6,949 nucleotides of DNA from contig JACQUH010000020.1 of NCBI GenBank assembly GCA_016210375.1, forward strand, positions 1-6,949, in the 5' to 3' direction. The stretch's first letter is position 1. Each line of letters begins with the position of its first letter. This document shows, one piece after another, positions 1-6,154 of the stretch. The notes below the pieces were generated by a model. That model had not been told where the DNA came from. It saw only the letters and a list, made by a program, of their open reading frames with translations, and searched no databases. Source of the DNA: Chloroflexota bacterium (lineage in GTDB: Bacteria > Chloroflexota > Dehalococcoidia > Lucifugimonadales > JACPCL1). The translations under genes and the position numbers were made by a program.

Positions 1-293
1 ACCACGGCGTCCACATACCGGGAGAGCACGCGCGCCACGTCCGCCACCGGCTCCCGCCCCCCCAGCCCTACCTCATCGCGGCCCATGTAGATGGCATGGC
101 CGCCCAGTTGCTGGATGCCCACGTCAAAGCTCACCTTTGTCCGCAGCGATGGCTTCTCAAAGAGCAGGGCGATGCTCTTGCCTGCCAGGGGCTGGCTATG
201 AGGCCCGAGCTTCATCTCCATGGCCCGCTGGATGATCCTGCCGATCTCCACCGGCGACAGGTCAGTAATGGACAGAAGGTGCCTCGTGCTCAA
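1..293 (-). CDS. argF: Ornithine carbamoyltransferase, N-terminal part (cut by window edge)
   Basis: Cytoplasmic arginine-biosynthesis enzyme that transfers the carbamoyl group of carbamoyl phosphate to ornithine, giving citrulline. Only the first 97 codons are in the window; the gene continues past position 1. The reading begins MSTRHLLSITDLSP, the usual start of the family. The carbamoyl-phosphate loop FEKPSLRTKVSF lies at residues 45-56 (SxRT at 49-52), followed by QQLGGHAIYM (61-70), the GLGGRE block (76-81) and VADVARVLSRYVD (83-95). FEKPSLRT with GGHAIY favours ornithine over aspartate carbamoyltransferase. I chose the TTG start at 293-291 because GGAGG sits six bases upstream and the family alignment starts there. 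An in-frame ATG at 368 would add 25 residues (MRGGLGQGGD...) without family support. The catalytic HCLP-type motif of the C-terminal half is outside the window. Divergent from the Lin0512-family gene. Confidence 0.9.
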   Translation of the reverse strand, partial: MSTRHLLSITDLSPVEIGRIIQRAMEMKLGPHSQPLAGKSIALLFEKPSLRTKVSFDVGIQQLGGHAIYMGRDEVGLGGREPVADVARVLSRYVDAV

Positions 294-299
294 GCTACG

Positions 300-324
300 C
301 CTCCAGACCTGCGTCAGTATACCA
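300..324 (-). promoter_or_regulatory. Extended -10 promoter and RBS of argF
   Basis: On the minus strand TGG directly precedes TATACT (321-316), which is an extended -10 pattern (TGn followed by a -10 with one mismatch to consensus). No good -35 lies 16-18 bases upstream. The Shine-Dalgarno GGAGG (304-300) follows, six bases before the TTG start of argF. Transcription would start near 310, giving a very short leader. Prediction from sequence only. Confidence 0.5.
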
Positions 325-347
325 ACTTCGGCCACCAAATCACCACC

Positions 348-376
348 TTGACCTAATCCCCCGCGCATGATGTAAT
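348..376 (+). promoter_or_regulatory. Sigma70-type promoter for the Lin0512-family gene
   Basis: TTGACC (348-353) and TGTAAT (371-376) each differ from the -35 and -10 consensus by one base and are separated by exactly 17 bases. The predicted transcript would start near 383, leaving a leader of about 30 bases that carries the strong Shine-Dalgarno AGGAGGG (401-407), six bases before the ATG at 414. The promoter lies back to back with the argF promoter in a divergent region of 120 bases. Confidence 0.6.
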
Positions 377-413
377 CCCTCTGCCACACCAAGCCGCACA
401 AGGAGGGACTACT

Positions 414-755
414 ATGGCGGTACGACGCTGTCTTCTGGAGATGGGCTGGGGCGCTGACCTGCACGGAGGAGACTACACCAAGGCTGCCACTCGGGCGGTG
501 CAAAACGCCCTCCAGCACGTCAGCCTGGGGTTCCCGGGCGTCATAGGCAAGAGCGGGACCGACCTCATCCTGGACGTGACCATTGGCGTGGCAGAGCCAG
601 GCAAGGTGGACAAGCAGGCCATAGCCAACCTGTTCCCCTATGGCCGCCAGAAGAACATCACGGTGGTCAAGGGCGGCCTGGACATCCCCGGCGACCGCCC
701 CACCGACTTCTGCGCCGTCGCCAACGCCGCCGTCATCCTCAGCCTGGACGTATAG
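414..755 (+). CDS. Lin0512-family conserved protein, function unknown
   Basis: Small protein of 113 residues, full length for the Lin0512 family (TIGR02058), whose function is not established. Recognisable blocks are the N-terminal EMGWGADLHGGDYTKAA (9-25) followed by RAVQNAL (27-33), the central DVTIGVAEPGKVD (54-66), FPYGRQKNITVVKGGLDIPG (74-93), and the C-terminal ANAAVILSLDV (103-113). There is no signal peptide or membrane segment, so it is probably cytosolic. The start is well supported: AGGAGGG sits six bases before the ATG, behind a good promoter at 348-376. The gene is transcribed alone, divergent from argF and convergent with the MFS gene. Neither neighbour suggests a role. The conserved Gly/Asp/His-rich stretch near the N-terminus (GWGADLHGGD) could be a ligand or metal site, but that is speculation. 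Confidence 0.8.
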   Translation: MAVRRCLLEMGWGADLHGGDYTKAATRAVQNALQHVSLGFPGVIGKSGTDLILDVTIGVAEPGKVDKQAIANLFPYGRQKNITVVKGGLDIPGDRPTDFCAVANAAVILSLDV

Positions 756-777
756 GGCGAGAGGCAATGTGTAGCTG

Positions 778-818
778 GGAAGAATCTGGGCATGGCTCTG
801 CCGTGCCCAGATTCTTCC
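778..818. repeat. 19-bp hairpin with TCT loop between convergent genes
   Basis: The arms 778-796 and 800-818 pair along 19 positions with a single G-T wobble (793/803), leaving the loop TCT (797-799). The outer arm is GGAAGAATC and the apex is GGC-TCT-GCC. It fills most of the 84-base gap between the Lin0512-family gene and the convergent MFS gene, so it could stop transcription from both sides. No T-run follows on either strand, so it is not a canonical intrinsic terminator. The same outer arm and apex design recur at 4998-5036 and 6692-6730. Confidence 0.85.
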
Positions 819-839
819 AACGTTTCTATGTCACGGGCC

Positions 840-2120
840 CTACACCCTCTGGCGAGTGGCCCGCTCTTTCTCCCGACGCCCTTCCTCGGGCGTCTTCACC
901 GTGCGGAACATGGCCCACAGAGCCAGATCGTAGCCTATTTTCAGCACCCCGGTGGCGACGAAGGGCACGCTGGCCGAGGTGGCGTTCCATAGAAGCGTCG
1001 CCACCGACGGGCCGGGCGGCGCCACCACGCTGCGAGCAAGCACGTTCATGCTGGCCATGGCTACCCGCTCCTCAGGCCCCACTACCGCCATGGTGTACGA
1101 CTGGCGCGTAGGTACGTCCATCTGCCCCAGCAAGGAGCGAGCCAGCCACAGGCCCACCGCCAGCCAGGCAAAGGGAACAAGGGTCATGATGATCAAGAAG
1201 ACGCTGGAGGGGATGTGGCTGAACACCATGGTATTGATGAGGCCAATGCGGCTGGCAAGCTTCGCGGCCACCCACAAGGAGACGGCGGCCAGGATGTTGG
1301 AGGCGAAGAAGATAAAGGCTATGGAACCTAGCTTGACGCCGAACTTTGTGAAGAACCAGTAGGACACCAGGCTCTGCGCCAACAGCCCGCCAGCAAAGAA
1401 GTCCACGCTGAAGAGAGCGGAGAGGGTAAAGATGATACGGCGAGAGCGCAGCTTGAAAGGGTTGGTCCACCTCTGGCCTGCTGTTCCTACCTCTACCCCG
1501 GCGGAGACGAAGAGGTAGCAGGCGGCGGCGGCCCCGTGCAGAGCCGTGTATCCCAGGAACACGGCCCGCATCGCCGCCAGGTCCGTCATGCCCAGCAGGC
1601 TCTGGAGCGCCTGGGGCAGCCCAGCAGCCAGGGCACCCAGTGCCGTAGCCACAGTCGCCGCGATGTCGTAGATGGCAAAGACGTCAGTCCGGCGGTGCTG
1701 CGGCGCGGTCTCCGGAAGACTGGCCAGCTCCAGGGGTTGCACGGCGCTGCTGCCCCCGCCGGAGGCGCTGAAGCTGGTGACCAGGGCGATGACCGCCAGG
1801 AGAGGGAAACTGCCCGTGAAGGCCAGGGCTATGCCCATCACAGCGGAGCCCAGGGTGAAGGCCATCATCAGTCGGCGCAGCCCGATGCGGCTGGCAAACA
1901 CCCCTACAAGGACGGCGTAGACCGCCGTCCCCACCAGCCCAATGCTCATGAACGCGCCGATCTGCACCAGGCTGAAGCCCAGCTTCTCCAGATAAATAGC
2001 CAGGATAACGGACACCGCCCCCTGGGCAAAGGTGCGGACGGCGCGGGCCAGGATGATCAGTTTCCCGTCCCGGTTGATCCAAGGCAGGGGCAAGGTTAGC
2101 GACCTTGTCTGTACGGTCAT
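840..2120 (-). CDS. MFS (major facilitator superfamily) transporter
   Basis: Integral membrane secondary transporter of 426 residues, normal length for a 12-helix MFS protein. Many hydrophobic segments are visible, for example 52-76, 87-115, 153-172, 185-206, 263-287 and 305-328. The MFS loop motif between helices 2 and 3 appears as GVFASRIGLRR (73-83) and is echoed in the second half as AAKLASRIGL (285-294), as expected from the internal duplication. DVPTRQSYTMAVV (335-347) is a further conserved block. The C-terminal tail is highly charged (KTPEEGRREKERATRQRV) and cytoplasmic by prediction. The substrate cannot be told from sequence; drug or metabolite export is only one possibility. I placed the start at the ATG at 2120; a TTG at 2144 would add eight residues, and neither has a strong Shine-Dalgarno. 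It faces away from the por operon and converges on the Lin0512-family gene. Confidence 0.85.
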   Translation of the reverse strand: MTVQTRSLTLPLPWINRDGKLIILARAVRTFAQGAVSVILAIYLEKLGFSLVQIGAFMSIGLVGTAVYAVLVGVFASRIGLRRLMMAFTLGSAVMGIALAFTGSFPLLAVIALVTSFSASGGGSSAVQPLELASLPETAPQHRRTDVFAIYDIAATVATALGALAAGLPQALQSLLGMTDLAAMRAVFLGYTALHGAAAACYLFVSAGVEVGTAGQRWTNPFKLRSRRIIFTLSALFSVDFFAGGLLAQSLVSYWFFTKFGVKLGSIAFIFFASNILAAVSLWVAAKLASRIGLINTMVFSHIPSSVFLIIMTLVPFAWLAVGLWLARSLLGQMDVPTRQSYTMAVVGPEERVAMASMNVLARSVVAPPGPSVATLLWNATSASVPFVATGVLKIGYDLALWAMFRTVKTPEEGRREKERATRQRV

Positions 2121-2342
2121 GCTGCTAGCTACGAGCCATCCCAAGAGGCTTCACGGCGCCACCCCCCGATGGTCATTGACTGAATGACCTAACCCCCTCT
2201 CCTGATGGTCTTTGACTATATCAAGTGACTATTCATCCTGTCATTCTGAGCAAGCGGAGCGCGGCGAATCCCGACCTGTCGGAACCGCACTTTCCTGACT
2301 TTGGGTGCAAAGCCCCCCAAGGAAGAAGGGGATCCTTCATTT

Positions 2343-2389
2343 GTAGAGATATTTGTGGCACGGCTTTGCCGTGCCACAAATATCTCTAC
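2343..2389. repeat. 22-bp perfect hairpin with TTT loop
   Basis: The arms 2343-2364 and 2368-2389 are exactly complementary over 22 bases, with loop TTT (2365-2367) and apex CGGC-TTT-GCCG. The outer arm (GTAGAGATATTTGTGG) differs from the GAAGAATC type of the other hairpins, but the apex design is the same. A weak T-rich tract (CTTTATCT) follows on the plus strand; termination is possible but not convincing. Confidence 0.9.
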
Positions 2390-2396
2390 TTTATCT

Positions 2397-2419
2397 CCCC
2401 TTCCCGAGGCGGGAAGGGG
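2397..2419. repeat. C/G-rich hairpin of composite repeat copy C
   Basis: CCCCTTCCCG (2397-2406) pairs with CGGGAAGGGG (2410-2419) around the loop AGG, with one further T-G wobble outside. It corresponds to the third hairpin of the elements at 5048-5075 and 6744-6768. Confidence 0.75.
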
Positions 2420-2552
2420 GCATGGGGGTTAGGTCAGGCTCAGTAGCAAGGCGTTAGAAGCACCACACTAGTATTAGTATAAGGTATCTTTGCAAGTGCC
2501 CTCTGCTGGGCCATGCCGCTGGCGAGACTGTGCTGAGAGAGATAGCTGCCCA

Positions 2553-2603
2553 CCTGAAAAATTCCTGAAAAAAGTGGACAAGTTGAGGGGGACTGCATAC
2601 AAT
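2553..2603 (+). promoter_or_regulatory. Promoter of the por operon with upstream A-tract repeats
   Basis: TGGACA (2575-2580) and TACAAT (2598-2603) each have one mismatch to the -35 and -10 consensus and are separated by 17 bases. Directly upstream, CCTGAAAAA occurs twice (2553-2561 and 2564-2572), 11 bases apart, about one helical turn. This places A-tracts where an UP element or an activator would act. Transcription would start near 2610, giving a leader of about 90 bases before porC. Confidence 0.6.
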
Positions 2604-2619
2604 AGGGAATAGACTACAT

Positions 2620-2678
2620 CTATAGGAACTATAGGCCACGTGAATATCAAATGGCTGGGGAATTGGCCGTATGCATAC
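2620..2678 (+). promoter_or_regulatory. por leader: direct repeat and GTATGCATAC palindrome
   Basis: Two candidate control sites lie in the predicted leader. CTATAGG occurs at 2620-2626 and 2629-2635. A perfect ten-base palindrome, GTATGCATAC, lies at 2669-2678, about 24 bases before the porC ATG. Its half-site GCATAC also overlaps the -10 element (2595-2600). Either could bind a regulator; no binding protein can be named. The porC ribosome-binding site is AGGGGA at 2688-2693. Confidence 0.3.
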
Positions 2679-2701
2679 CTTGAGCGCAGGGGAATGGTGC
2701 C

Positions 2702-3313
2702 ATGATAGCCCCCTATGCTGAGCTCGTTTCGCCAACAAGCTCCCTGGACATCACTGAGATTCGCTGGCACGGCAGGGGCGGCCAGGGCATCGTCACCGCC
2801 GGCGAACTGCTGGCCCAGGCTGCCCTGGTGGAGAGCAAGTTCTTCCAGTCCTTCCCCGAGTTCGGTCCCGAGCGGTCTGGGGCCCCGATGCGGGCCTATA
2901 CCCGTGTGAGCGACTCCCCCATCTCTCTCCACTGCCCCATCCTCAACCCAAACGCCATCGTCGTCCTGGACCCCACGCTCTTGGACTCCCGCGAGGTGTT
3001 TGAGGGCCTTCAGGAGGACGGGAGTGCTGTCGTGAACACGCCCTCTTCCCCCGAGGAGCTGCGGCGACGACTGTCTCTGAAGACGTTCAGGCTCTTTACC
3101 GTGGATGCCACCACCATAGCCGTTGAAACCATCAGGCGCAACATCCCCAATACGCCCATGCTGGGGGCCCTCGTCCGGGTGCTTCCCATTGTGACGCCGG
3201 CAAGCTGCATCCAGGAGATCACACGGCGTCTAGGGTCCCGCATGGCGCCATCGGTCGTAGAGGCGAACATCGTCGCTTTCCAGCGGGGGTACGCCACTGT
3301 GAGGGAAGGCTAG
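2702..3313 (+). CDS. porC: 2-oxoacid (pyruvate):ferredoxin oxidoreductase, gamma subunit
   Basis: Gamma subunit (also called PorG) of the cytoplasmic four-subunit enzyme that makes acetyl-CoA, CO2 and reduced ferredoxin from pyruvate and CoA, or runs in reverse as pyruvate synthase. The 203 residues match the family length. The signature HGRGGQGIVTAGELLA lies at 23-38, FPEFGPERSGAPMRAYTR at 51-68, and VVLDPTLL at 87-94. The end MLGALVRVLPIV (153-164) and PSVVEANIVAFQRGY (183-197) also fit. In solved relatives this domain helps to enclose CoA. The ATG at 2702 adds about 17 residues before the usual beginning (EIRWHGRGGQG), but no ATG, GTG or TTG nearer that point was found. First gene of the operon; porD starts 10 bases after its stop. 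Exact substrate (pyruvate versus another 2-oxoacid) is inferred from the whole operon. Confidence 0.93.
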   Translation: MIAPYAELVSPTSSLDITEIRWHGRGGQGIVTAGELLAQAALVESKFFQSFPEFGPERSGAPMRAYTRVSDSPISLHCPILNPNAIVVLDPTLLDSREVFEGLQEDGSAVVNTPSSPEELRRRLSLKTFRLFTVDATTIAVETIRRNIPNTPMLGALVRVLPIVTPASCIQEITRRLGSRMAPSVVEANIVAFQRGYATVREG

Positions 3314-3323
3314 GGTACTCATC

Positions 3324-3632
3324 ATGAACGAGCGTGTGGACCAGGCTGGCTGGCGAAGCCTGCCTATAGGCGGCGCCATCCTTGCGCCGGGCAACTCCGC
3401 TCTCTATGAGACGGGGAGCTGGCGTCTCAAACGTCCCGTGGTGGACATGGAGAAGTGTACGCACTGCATGCTCTGCTGGATATTCTGTCCCGATTCCGCC
3501 GTGCTGGTCACGAGGGGACGACTCCAGGGCTTTGACCTTGACCACTGTAAAGGGTGCGGGATCTGTGCAAAGGAATGTCCCGTACGATGCATTTCCATGG
3601 TGGAGGAAGCCACCGTGAGAGAGCGAGCGTAG
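3324..3632 (+). CDS. porD: 2-oxoacid (pyruvate):ferredoxin oxidoreductase, delta subunit (2x[4Fe-4S])
   Basis: Ferredoxin-like delta subunit that carries electrons from the thiamine-diphosphate/proximal cluster site to external ferredoxin. It has 102 residues and two complete cluster motifs: CTHCMLCWIFCP (Cys45, 48, 51, 55) and CKGCGICAKECP (Cys75, 78, 81, 85). The proline after the fourth cysteine of each motif is present, so both [4Fe-4S] clusters should form. The preceding segment GAILAPGNSALYETGSWR (17-34) is the typical lead-in of PorD. The only visible ribosome-binding sequence, AGGG, overlaps the porC stop codon (3312-3315), which suggests coupled translation. porA starts one base after the porD stop. 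Confidence 0.95.
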   Translation: MNERVDQAGWRSLPIGGAILAPGNSALYETGSWRLKRPVVDMEKCTHCMLCWIFCPDSAVLVTRGRLQGFDLDHCKGCGICAKECPVRCISMVEEATVRERA

Positions 3633-3633
3633 C

Positions 3634-4863
3634 ATGATTGCCAGTCCTTCCAGGCTAGAGCGAAAGCCTGCCCTAGCCAACCAGCGGCTTGCCAGCCTCA
3701 GCGGGAGCCTGGCGGTGGCCGAGGCGATGCGCCAGACCAACCCGGACGTGGTGGCTGCCTATCCCATCACGCCCTCCACCCTCATGGTGGAGAAGTTCAG
3801 CGAGTACGTGGCAAACAGGCTGGTGGATACCGAGTTTGTGGCTGTGGAAAGCGAGCACTCGGCCATGAGCGCCTGCGTCGGCGCCTCGGCGGCGGGTGGA
3901 AGGGCCCAGACCGTCACCTCTAGCCAGGGACTGGCGTATATGTGGGAGGTCCTTTACGTGGCCGCTGGCCTCCGGCTCCCCATCGTGCTCCATTGCGCCA
4001 ACCGCGCGCTCTCCAGCCCCATCAACATTCACTGCGACCACTCCGACACCATGGGCGCGCGAGACAGCGGCTGGATACAGCTCTACGCGGAGAACCCCCA
4101 GGAGGCGTACGATAACGCCCTGATGGCGGTGCGCATTGCAGAGCATGGGGATGTCCTGCTGCCTGTTCTCCACACCCAGGACGGCTTCACGGTGACCCAT
4201 AGCCTGGAGCGCGTGGAGCTTCTTGACGACAAGACTGTGGCTGCGTTTCTTGGCGATTACAGTCCAGCCCACCCCGTCCTTGACACCCGGAACCCTGTGA
4301 CTCTGGGAGCCATCGTCATGCCGGACGCCCTCTTTGAAATGAAGAGGCAGAACGCCGAGGCCATGCACAACGCCCTCAGGGTCATAGGGGAGGTGGGGGA
4401 AGAGTTTGGAGAGATCAGCGGACGGCACTATGGGCTTCTTGAGAAGCACATGGTGGACGACGCCGACCTCGTGGTCGTCGTGCTGGGTTCCACCGCCGGC
4501 ACCGCGCGGACCATCGCCAGCCAGCTCCGGGTCGCGGGCATGAAGGTGGGCGTGCTGCGTGTCCGCTCCTTCAGGCCATTCCCAACTCAGGAGCTGGCCG
4601 AGACCCTCCGCGGCAAGGCGGCGGTCGGCGTCATGGACCGGGCCTTCTCCTTCGGGGCAGCGGCGAACCCGCTCTTTGCCGAAGTGATGTCCGCCCTCTA
4701 CCTTCACGGCATGAACGTCCCCCTGATTAACTACGTGTATGGCATCGGCGGAAGGGACGCGACTCCAGGCCAGCTTGCTTCCGTCTATCGCGACCTCGCC
4801 CTGGCGGCCAGCGCTGGCTCTGCCGATCCCATGGTGCGGTATCTGGGACTGCGGGGCCCCTAG
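3634..4863 (+). CDS. porA: 2-oxoacid (pyruvate):ferredoxin oxidoreductase, alpha subunit
   Basis: Alpha subunit of 409 residues, near the usual 390-400, which with PorB forms the thiamine-diphosphate active site. The family hallmark AYPITPST lies at 42-49 (the threonine contacts substrate in known structures). VESEHSAMSACVGASAAG (71-88) carries the glutamate that activates thiamine diphosphate. TVTSSQGLAYMWE is at 93-105. CANRALSSPINIHCDHSDTM (121-140) contains Arg124, which I align by eye with the substrate-binding arginine of pyruvate:ferredoxin oxidoreductase. The second half has the RSFRPFP turn (311-317), the MDR block (334-336) and GIGGRD (370-375). The first 20 or so residues are an unconserved extension, and the usual SGN near the N-terminus reads SGS (22-24 region). 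The start overlaps porD closely (one-base gap), so translation is likely coupled. Pyruvate is the most likely substrate; a branched-chain or other 2-oxoacid cannot be excluded. Confidence 0.93.
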   Translation: MIASPSRLERKPALANQRLASLSGSLAVAEAMRQTNPDVVAAYPITPSTLMVEKFSEYVANRLVDTEFVAVESEHSAMSACVGASAAGGRAQTVTSSQGLAYMWEVLYVAAGLRLPIVLHCANRALSSPINIHCDHSDTMGARDSGWIQLYAENPQEAYDNALMAVRIAEHGDVLLPVLHTQDGFTVTHSLERVELLDDKTVAAFLGDYSPAHPVLDTRNPVTLGAIVMPDALFEMKRQNAEAMHNALRVIGEVGEEFGEISGRHYGLLEKHMVDDADLVVVVLGSTAGTARTIASQLRVAGMKVGVLRVRSFRPFPTQELAETLRGKAAVGVMDRAFSFGAAANPLFAEVMSALYLHGMNVPLINYVYGIGGRDATPGQLASVYRDLALAASAGSADPMVRYLGLRGP

Positions 4864-4958
4864 CGCCAAGCAAATATCTCAAAATTATCCTCGGCGCCGC
4901 CCCCTGAAGGTCTTTGAACAAATACGTTGCCATTGAGACCAGACCTCTCCCCCTGTGA

Positions 4959-4985
4959 TCCCCCTCTCCGCAACGGAGAGGGGGA
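4959..4985. repeat. Hairpin 1 of composite copy A
   Basis: TCCCCCTCTCCG (4959-4970) pairs perfectly with CGGAGAGGGGGA (4974-4985) around the loop CAA. The counterpart in the downstream copy is 6652-6680, where 12 pairs (one wobble) close a five-base loop. Confidence 0.8.
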
Positions 4986-4997
4986 CGATGATGTGAA

Positions 4998-5036
4998 GAA
5001 TCGGTGTGATGCGGCAGAGCCGCATCACACCGATTC
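4998..5036. repeat. 18-bp perfect hairpin with AGA loop (copy A)
   Basis: GAATCGGTGTGATGCGGC (4998-5015) is exactly complementary to 5019-5036, with loop AGA. Compared with 6692-6730, the stem differs at one pair: T-A here, G-C there, changed on both arms. Not followed by a T-run. Confidence 0.92.
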
Positions 5037-5047
5037 AAACCAATCTT

Positions 5048-5075
5048 CTCCCTCTTCCCCCAGGGGAAGAGGGAG
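5048..5075. repeat. Hairpin 3 of composite copy A
   Basis: CTCCCTCTTCCCC (5048-5060) is complementary to GGGGAAGAGGGAG (5063-5075). A realistic fold has 12 pairs and the loop CCAG. Same position and composition as 2397-2419 and 6744-6768. Confidence 0.8.
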
Positions 5076-5177
5076 CCGGAGGGGGGCAGGTGGAGTGGTC
5101 ACATGACCATCAGCGGGAGGGCACAAATCCCTGCCCACAGCGAAGGGAACCCTGGAGACAAAGGGAAGGCCGAAGCC

Positions 5178-6134
5178 ATGACAACAGCAACAAAACTGAA
5201 CCTCAGGACCCTGGCAAGCTCGGAGGAGCTTCTCGCGCCGGGCCACCGGCTCTGCGCTGGTTGCACCGAGCCCATCGTCGTCAGGCAGGTGCTCCAGGTT
5301 GCGGGGCCAAATACCGTCGTGGTCAATGCCACAGGATGCCTGGAGGTGTCAACGACCCTCTATCCCTACTCCTCATGGCGAGTGCCCTGGCTCCACAGCC
5401 TCTTTGCCAACGCCGCAGCCACGGTCTCCGGGGTAGAGGCTGCACACAAGGCGATGGTCAAACGGGGCCGGCTCAAAGAGGATGAACGCATGAACTTCGT
5501 CGTGTTCGCTGGCGATGGCGGCACGTACGACATCGGCCTTCAATCCCTGAGCGGCGCCGTTGAGCGGGGCCACCGGTTCCTTTACGTCTGCCTGAACAAC
5601 GAGGCGTACATGAACACGGGCATCCAGCGCTCCAGCGCCACCCCCTTTGGAGCGTGGACCACGACCTCGCCCGTGGGTAGTGGGACGGTGGGCAAGTCCC
5701 AGCCACGGAAGGACATGACCAGGGTCATGGCGGCTCACGGCGCGCCTTACGTGGCCCAAGCCTCGCCCCATCTGTGGAAAGACCTGATGAGGAAGGTGGA
5801 GAAAGCCCTCTCGGTTGATGGCCCCAGCTTCATCAATGTGCTGGTCCCCTGCCCCAGAGGGTGGCGCACCGACGTTGAACTGGGCATAGGGCTGTGCGAG
5901 GTCGCCGTGGACACCTGCATCTGGCCGCTGTACGAGGTTGAGGATGGCCGCTGGAGGCTGAACCACAAGCCTCGCGTCAAGAAGCCGTGCGTGGACTGGC
6001 TGAAGCTCCAGGGACGCTTTGACCATCTCCTGCGGCCAGAAAACGCTGGGGCCCTGGCCGGGCAGCAGGGCCAGATAGACGATGCCTGGGAGAGCTTGCT
6101 GGCCCAGTGCAACGCGCCCCAGCGGGGTGCGTAG
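5178..6134 (+). CDS. porB: 2-oxoacid (pyruvate):ferredoxin oxidoreductase, beta subunit
   Basis: Beta subunit of 318 residues, normal for the family, holding the thiamine-diphosphate diphosphate site and the proximal [4Fe-4S] cluster. The four expected cluster cysteines are present: Cys26 and Cys29 in LCAGCTEP, Cys54 in NATGCLEV, and Cys225 in VPCPRGW. The thiamine-diphosphate motif runs from AGDGG (111-115) to the NN of LNNEAYMNTG (139-148), followed by GIQRSSATPFGA (148-159). The C-terminal KLQGRF (276-281) is also typical. I chose the ATG at 5178 because the family begins shortly before EELLAPGHRLCAGC; AAGGGAAGG (5161-5169) lies upstream. An in-frame ATG at 5103 with GGTGGAG in front would add 25 unconserved residues and starts just after the repeat. 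It is separated from porA by a repeat, so its expression may differ from porCDA. The SRPBCC gene follows after 20 bases. Confidence 0.93.
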   Translation: MTTATKLNLRTLASSEELLAPGHRLCAGCTEPIVVRQVLQVAGPNTVVVNATGCLEVSTTLYPYSSWRVPWLHSLFANAAATVSGVEAAHKAMVKRGRLKEDERMNFVVFAGDGGTYDIGLQSLSGAVERGHRFLYVCLNNEAYMNTGIQRSSATPFGAWTTTSPVGSGTVGKSQPRKDMTRVMAAHGAPYVAQASPHLWKDLMRKVEKALSVDGPSFINVLVPCPRGWRTDVELGIGLCEVAVDTCIWPLYEVEDGRWRLNHKPRVKKPCVDWLKLQGRFDHLLRPENAGALAGQQGQIDDAWESLLAQCNAPQRGA

Positions 6135-6154
6135 AAGCCGAGGAGGAGCCTGCC

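Larger units (their letters stand above)
2155..2440. repeat. Composite intergenic repeat, copy C (upstream of por operon)
   Basis: This gene-free spacer holds a divergent relative of the elements at 4875-5091 and 6567-6789. It begins with the left-end box GGCGCC plus a C-run and GATGGTCATTGACT (2155-2181). The GATGGTCnTTGACT part is repeated at 2204-2217, 36 bases further on. GGTCATT/AATGACC form a small inverted repeat (2171-2189). A TGTCATTCTGAGC-type repeat follows (about 2239-2280), then the large hairpin at 2343-2389 and a C/G-rich hairpin at 2397-2419 that ends in GGGGGTTAGGTCAGGCT. No credible gene lies here. The region from 2441 to about 2550 shows nothing I can identify. Confidence 0.7.
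4875..5091. repeat. Composite intergenic repeat, copy A (inside the por operon)
   Basis: This fills most of the 314-base gap between porA and porB, in an operon whose first three genes are 1-10 bases apart. It aligns by eye along its length with 6567-6789: TATCTCAAAA (4875-4884), the GGCGCC box exactly 18 bases on (4893), CCCCCTGAAGGTCTTTGAA, and then three hairpins in the same order (4959-4985, 4998-5036, 5048-5075). It ends with GAGCCGGAGGGGGGCAGGT, where the other copy has GAGCCAGAGGGAGTCAGGT. No open frame of its own is credible. Confidence 0.85.

Noticed and set aside
1536..2099. Plus-strand open frame opposite the MFS gene
   Set aside because: Its product is Gln/His/Gly-rich without domains and lies fully within the well-supported transporter.
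2142..2144. TTG as start of the MFS gene
   Set aside because: It adds only eight residues with no Shine-Dalgarno; the ATG at 2120 is at least as good, although the start stays uncertain.
2225..2446. Short plus-strand open frame in the spacer before por
   Set aside because: It translates the repeat copy C, including a perfect hairpin, with no family resemblance or ribosome-binding site.
2474..2932. Minus-strand open frame across the por promoter
   Set aside because: It overlaps the promoter and the conserved start of porC and has no recognisable domain.
3673..4869. Long open frame on the minus strand opposite porA
   Set aside because: It mirrors the strongly recognised porA reading frame; the product is His/Gly/Val-rich, matches no family I know, and is a by-product of GC-rich codon use.
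4959..5075. Hairpins as classical intrinsic terminators
   Set aside because: No run of T follows any of the three stems, and the operon continues with porB; other roles fit better.
5006..5485. Plus-strand open frame overlapping the start of porB in another frame
   Set aside because: It runs from the repeat hairpin into porB; the product is low-complexity and conflicts with conserved porB.
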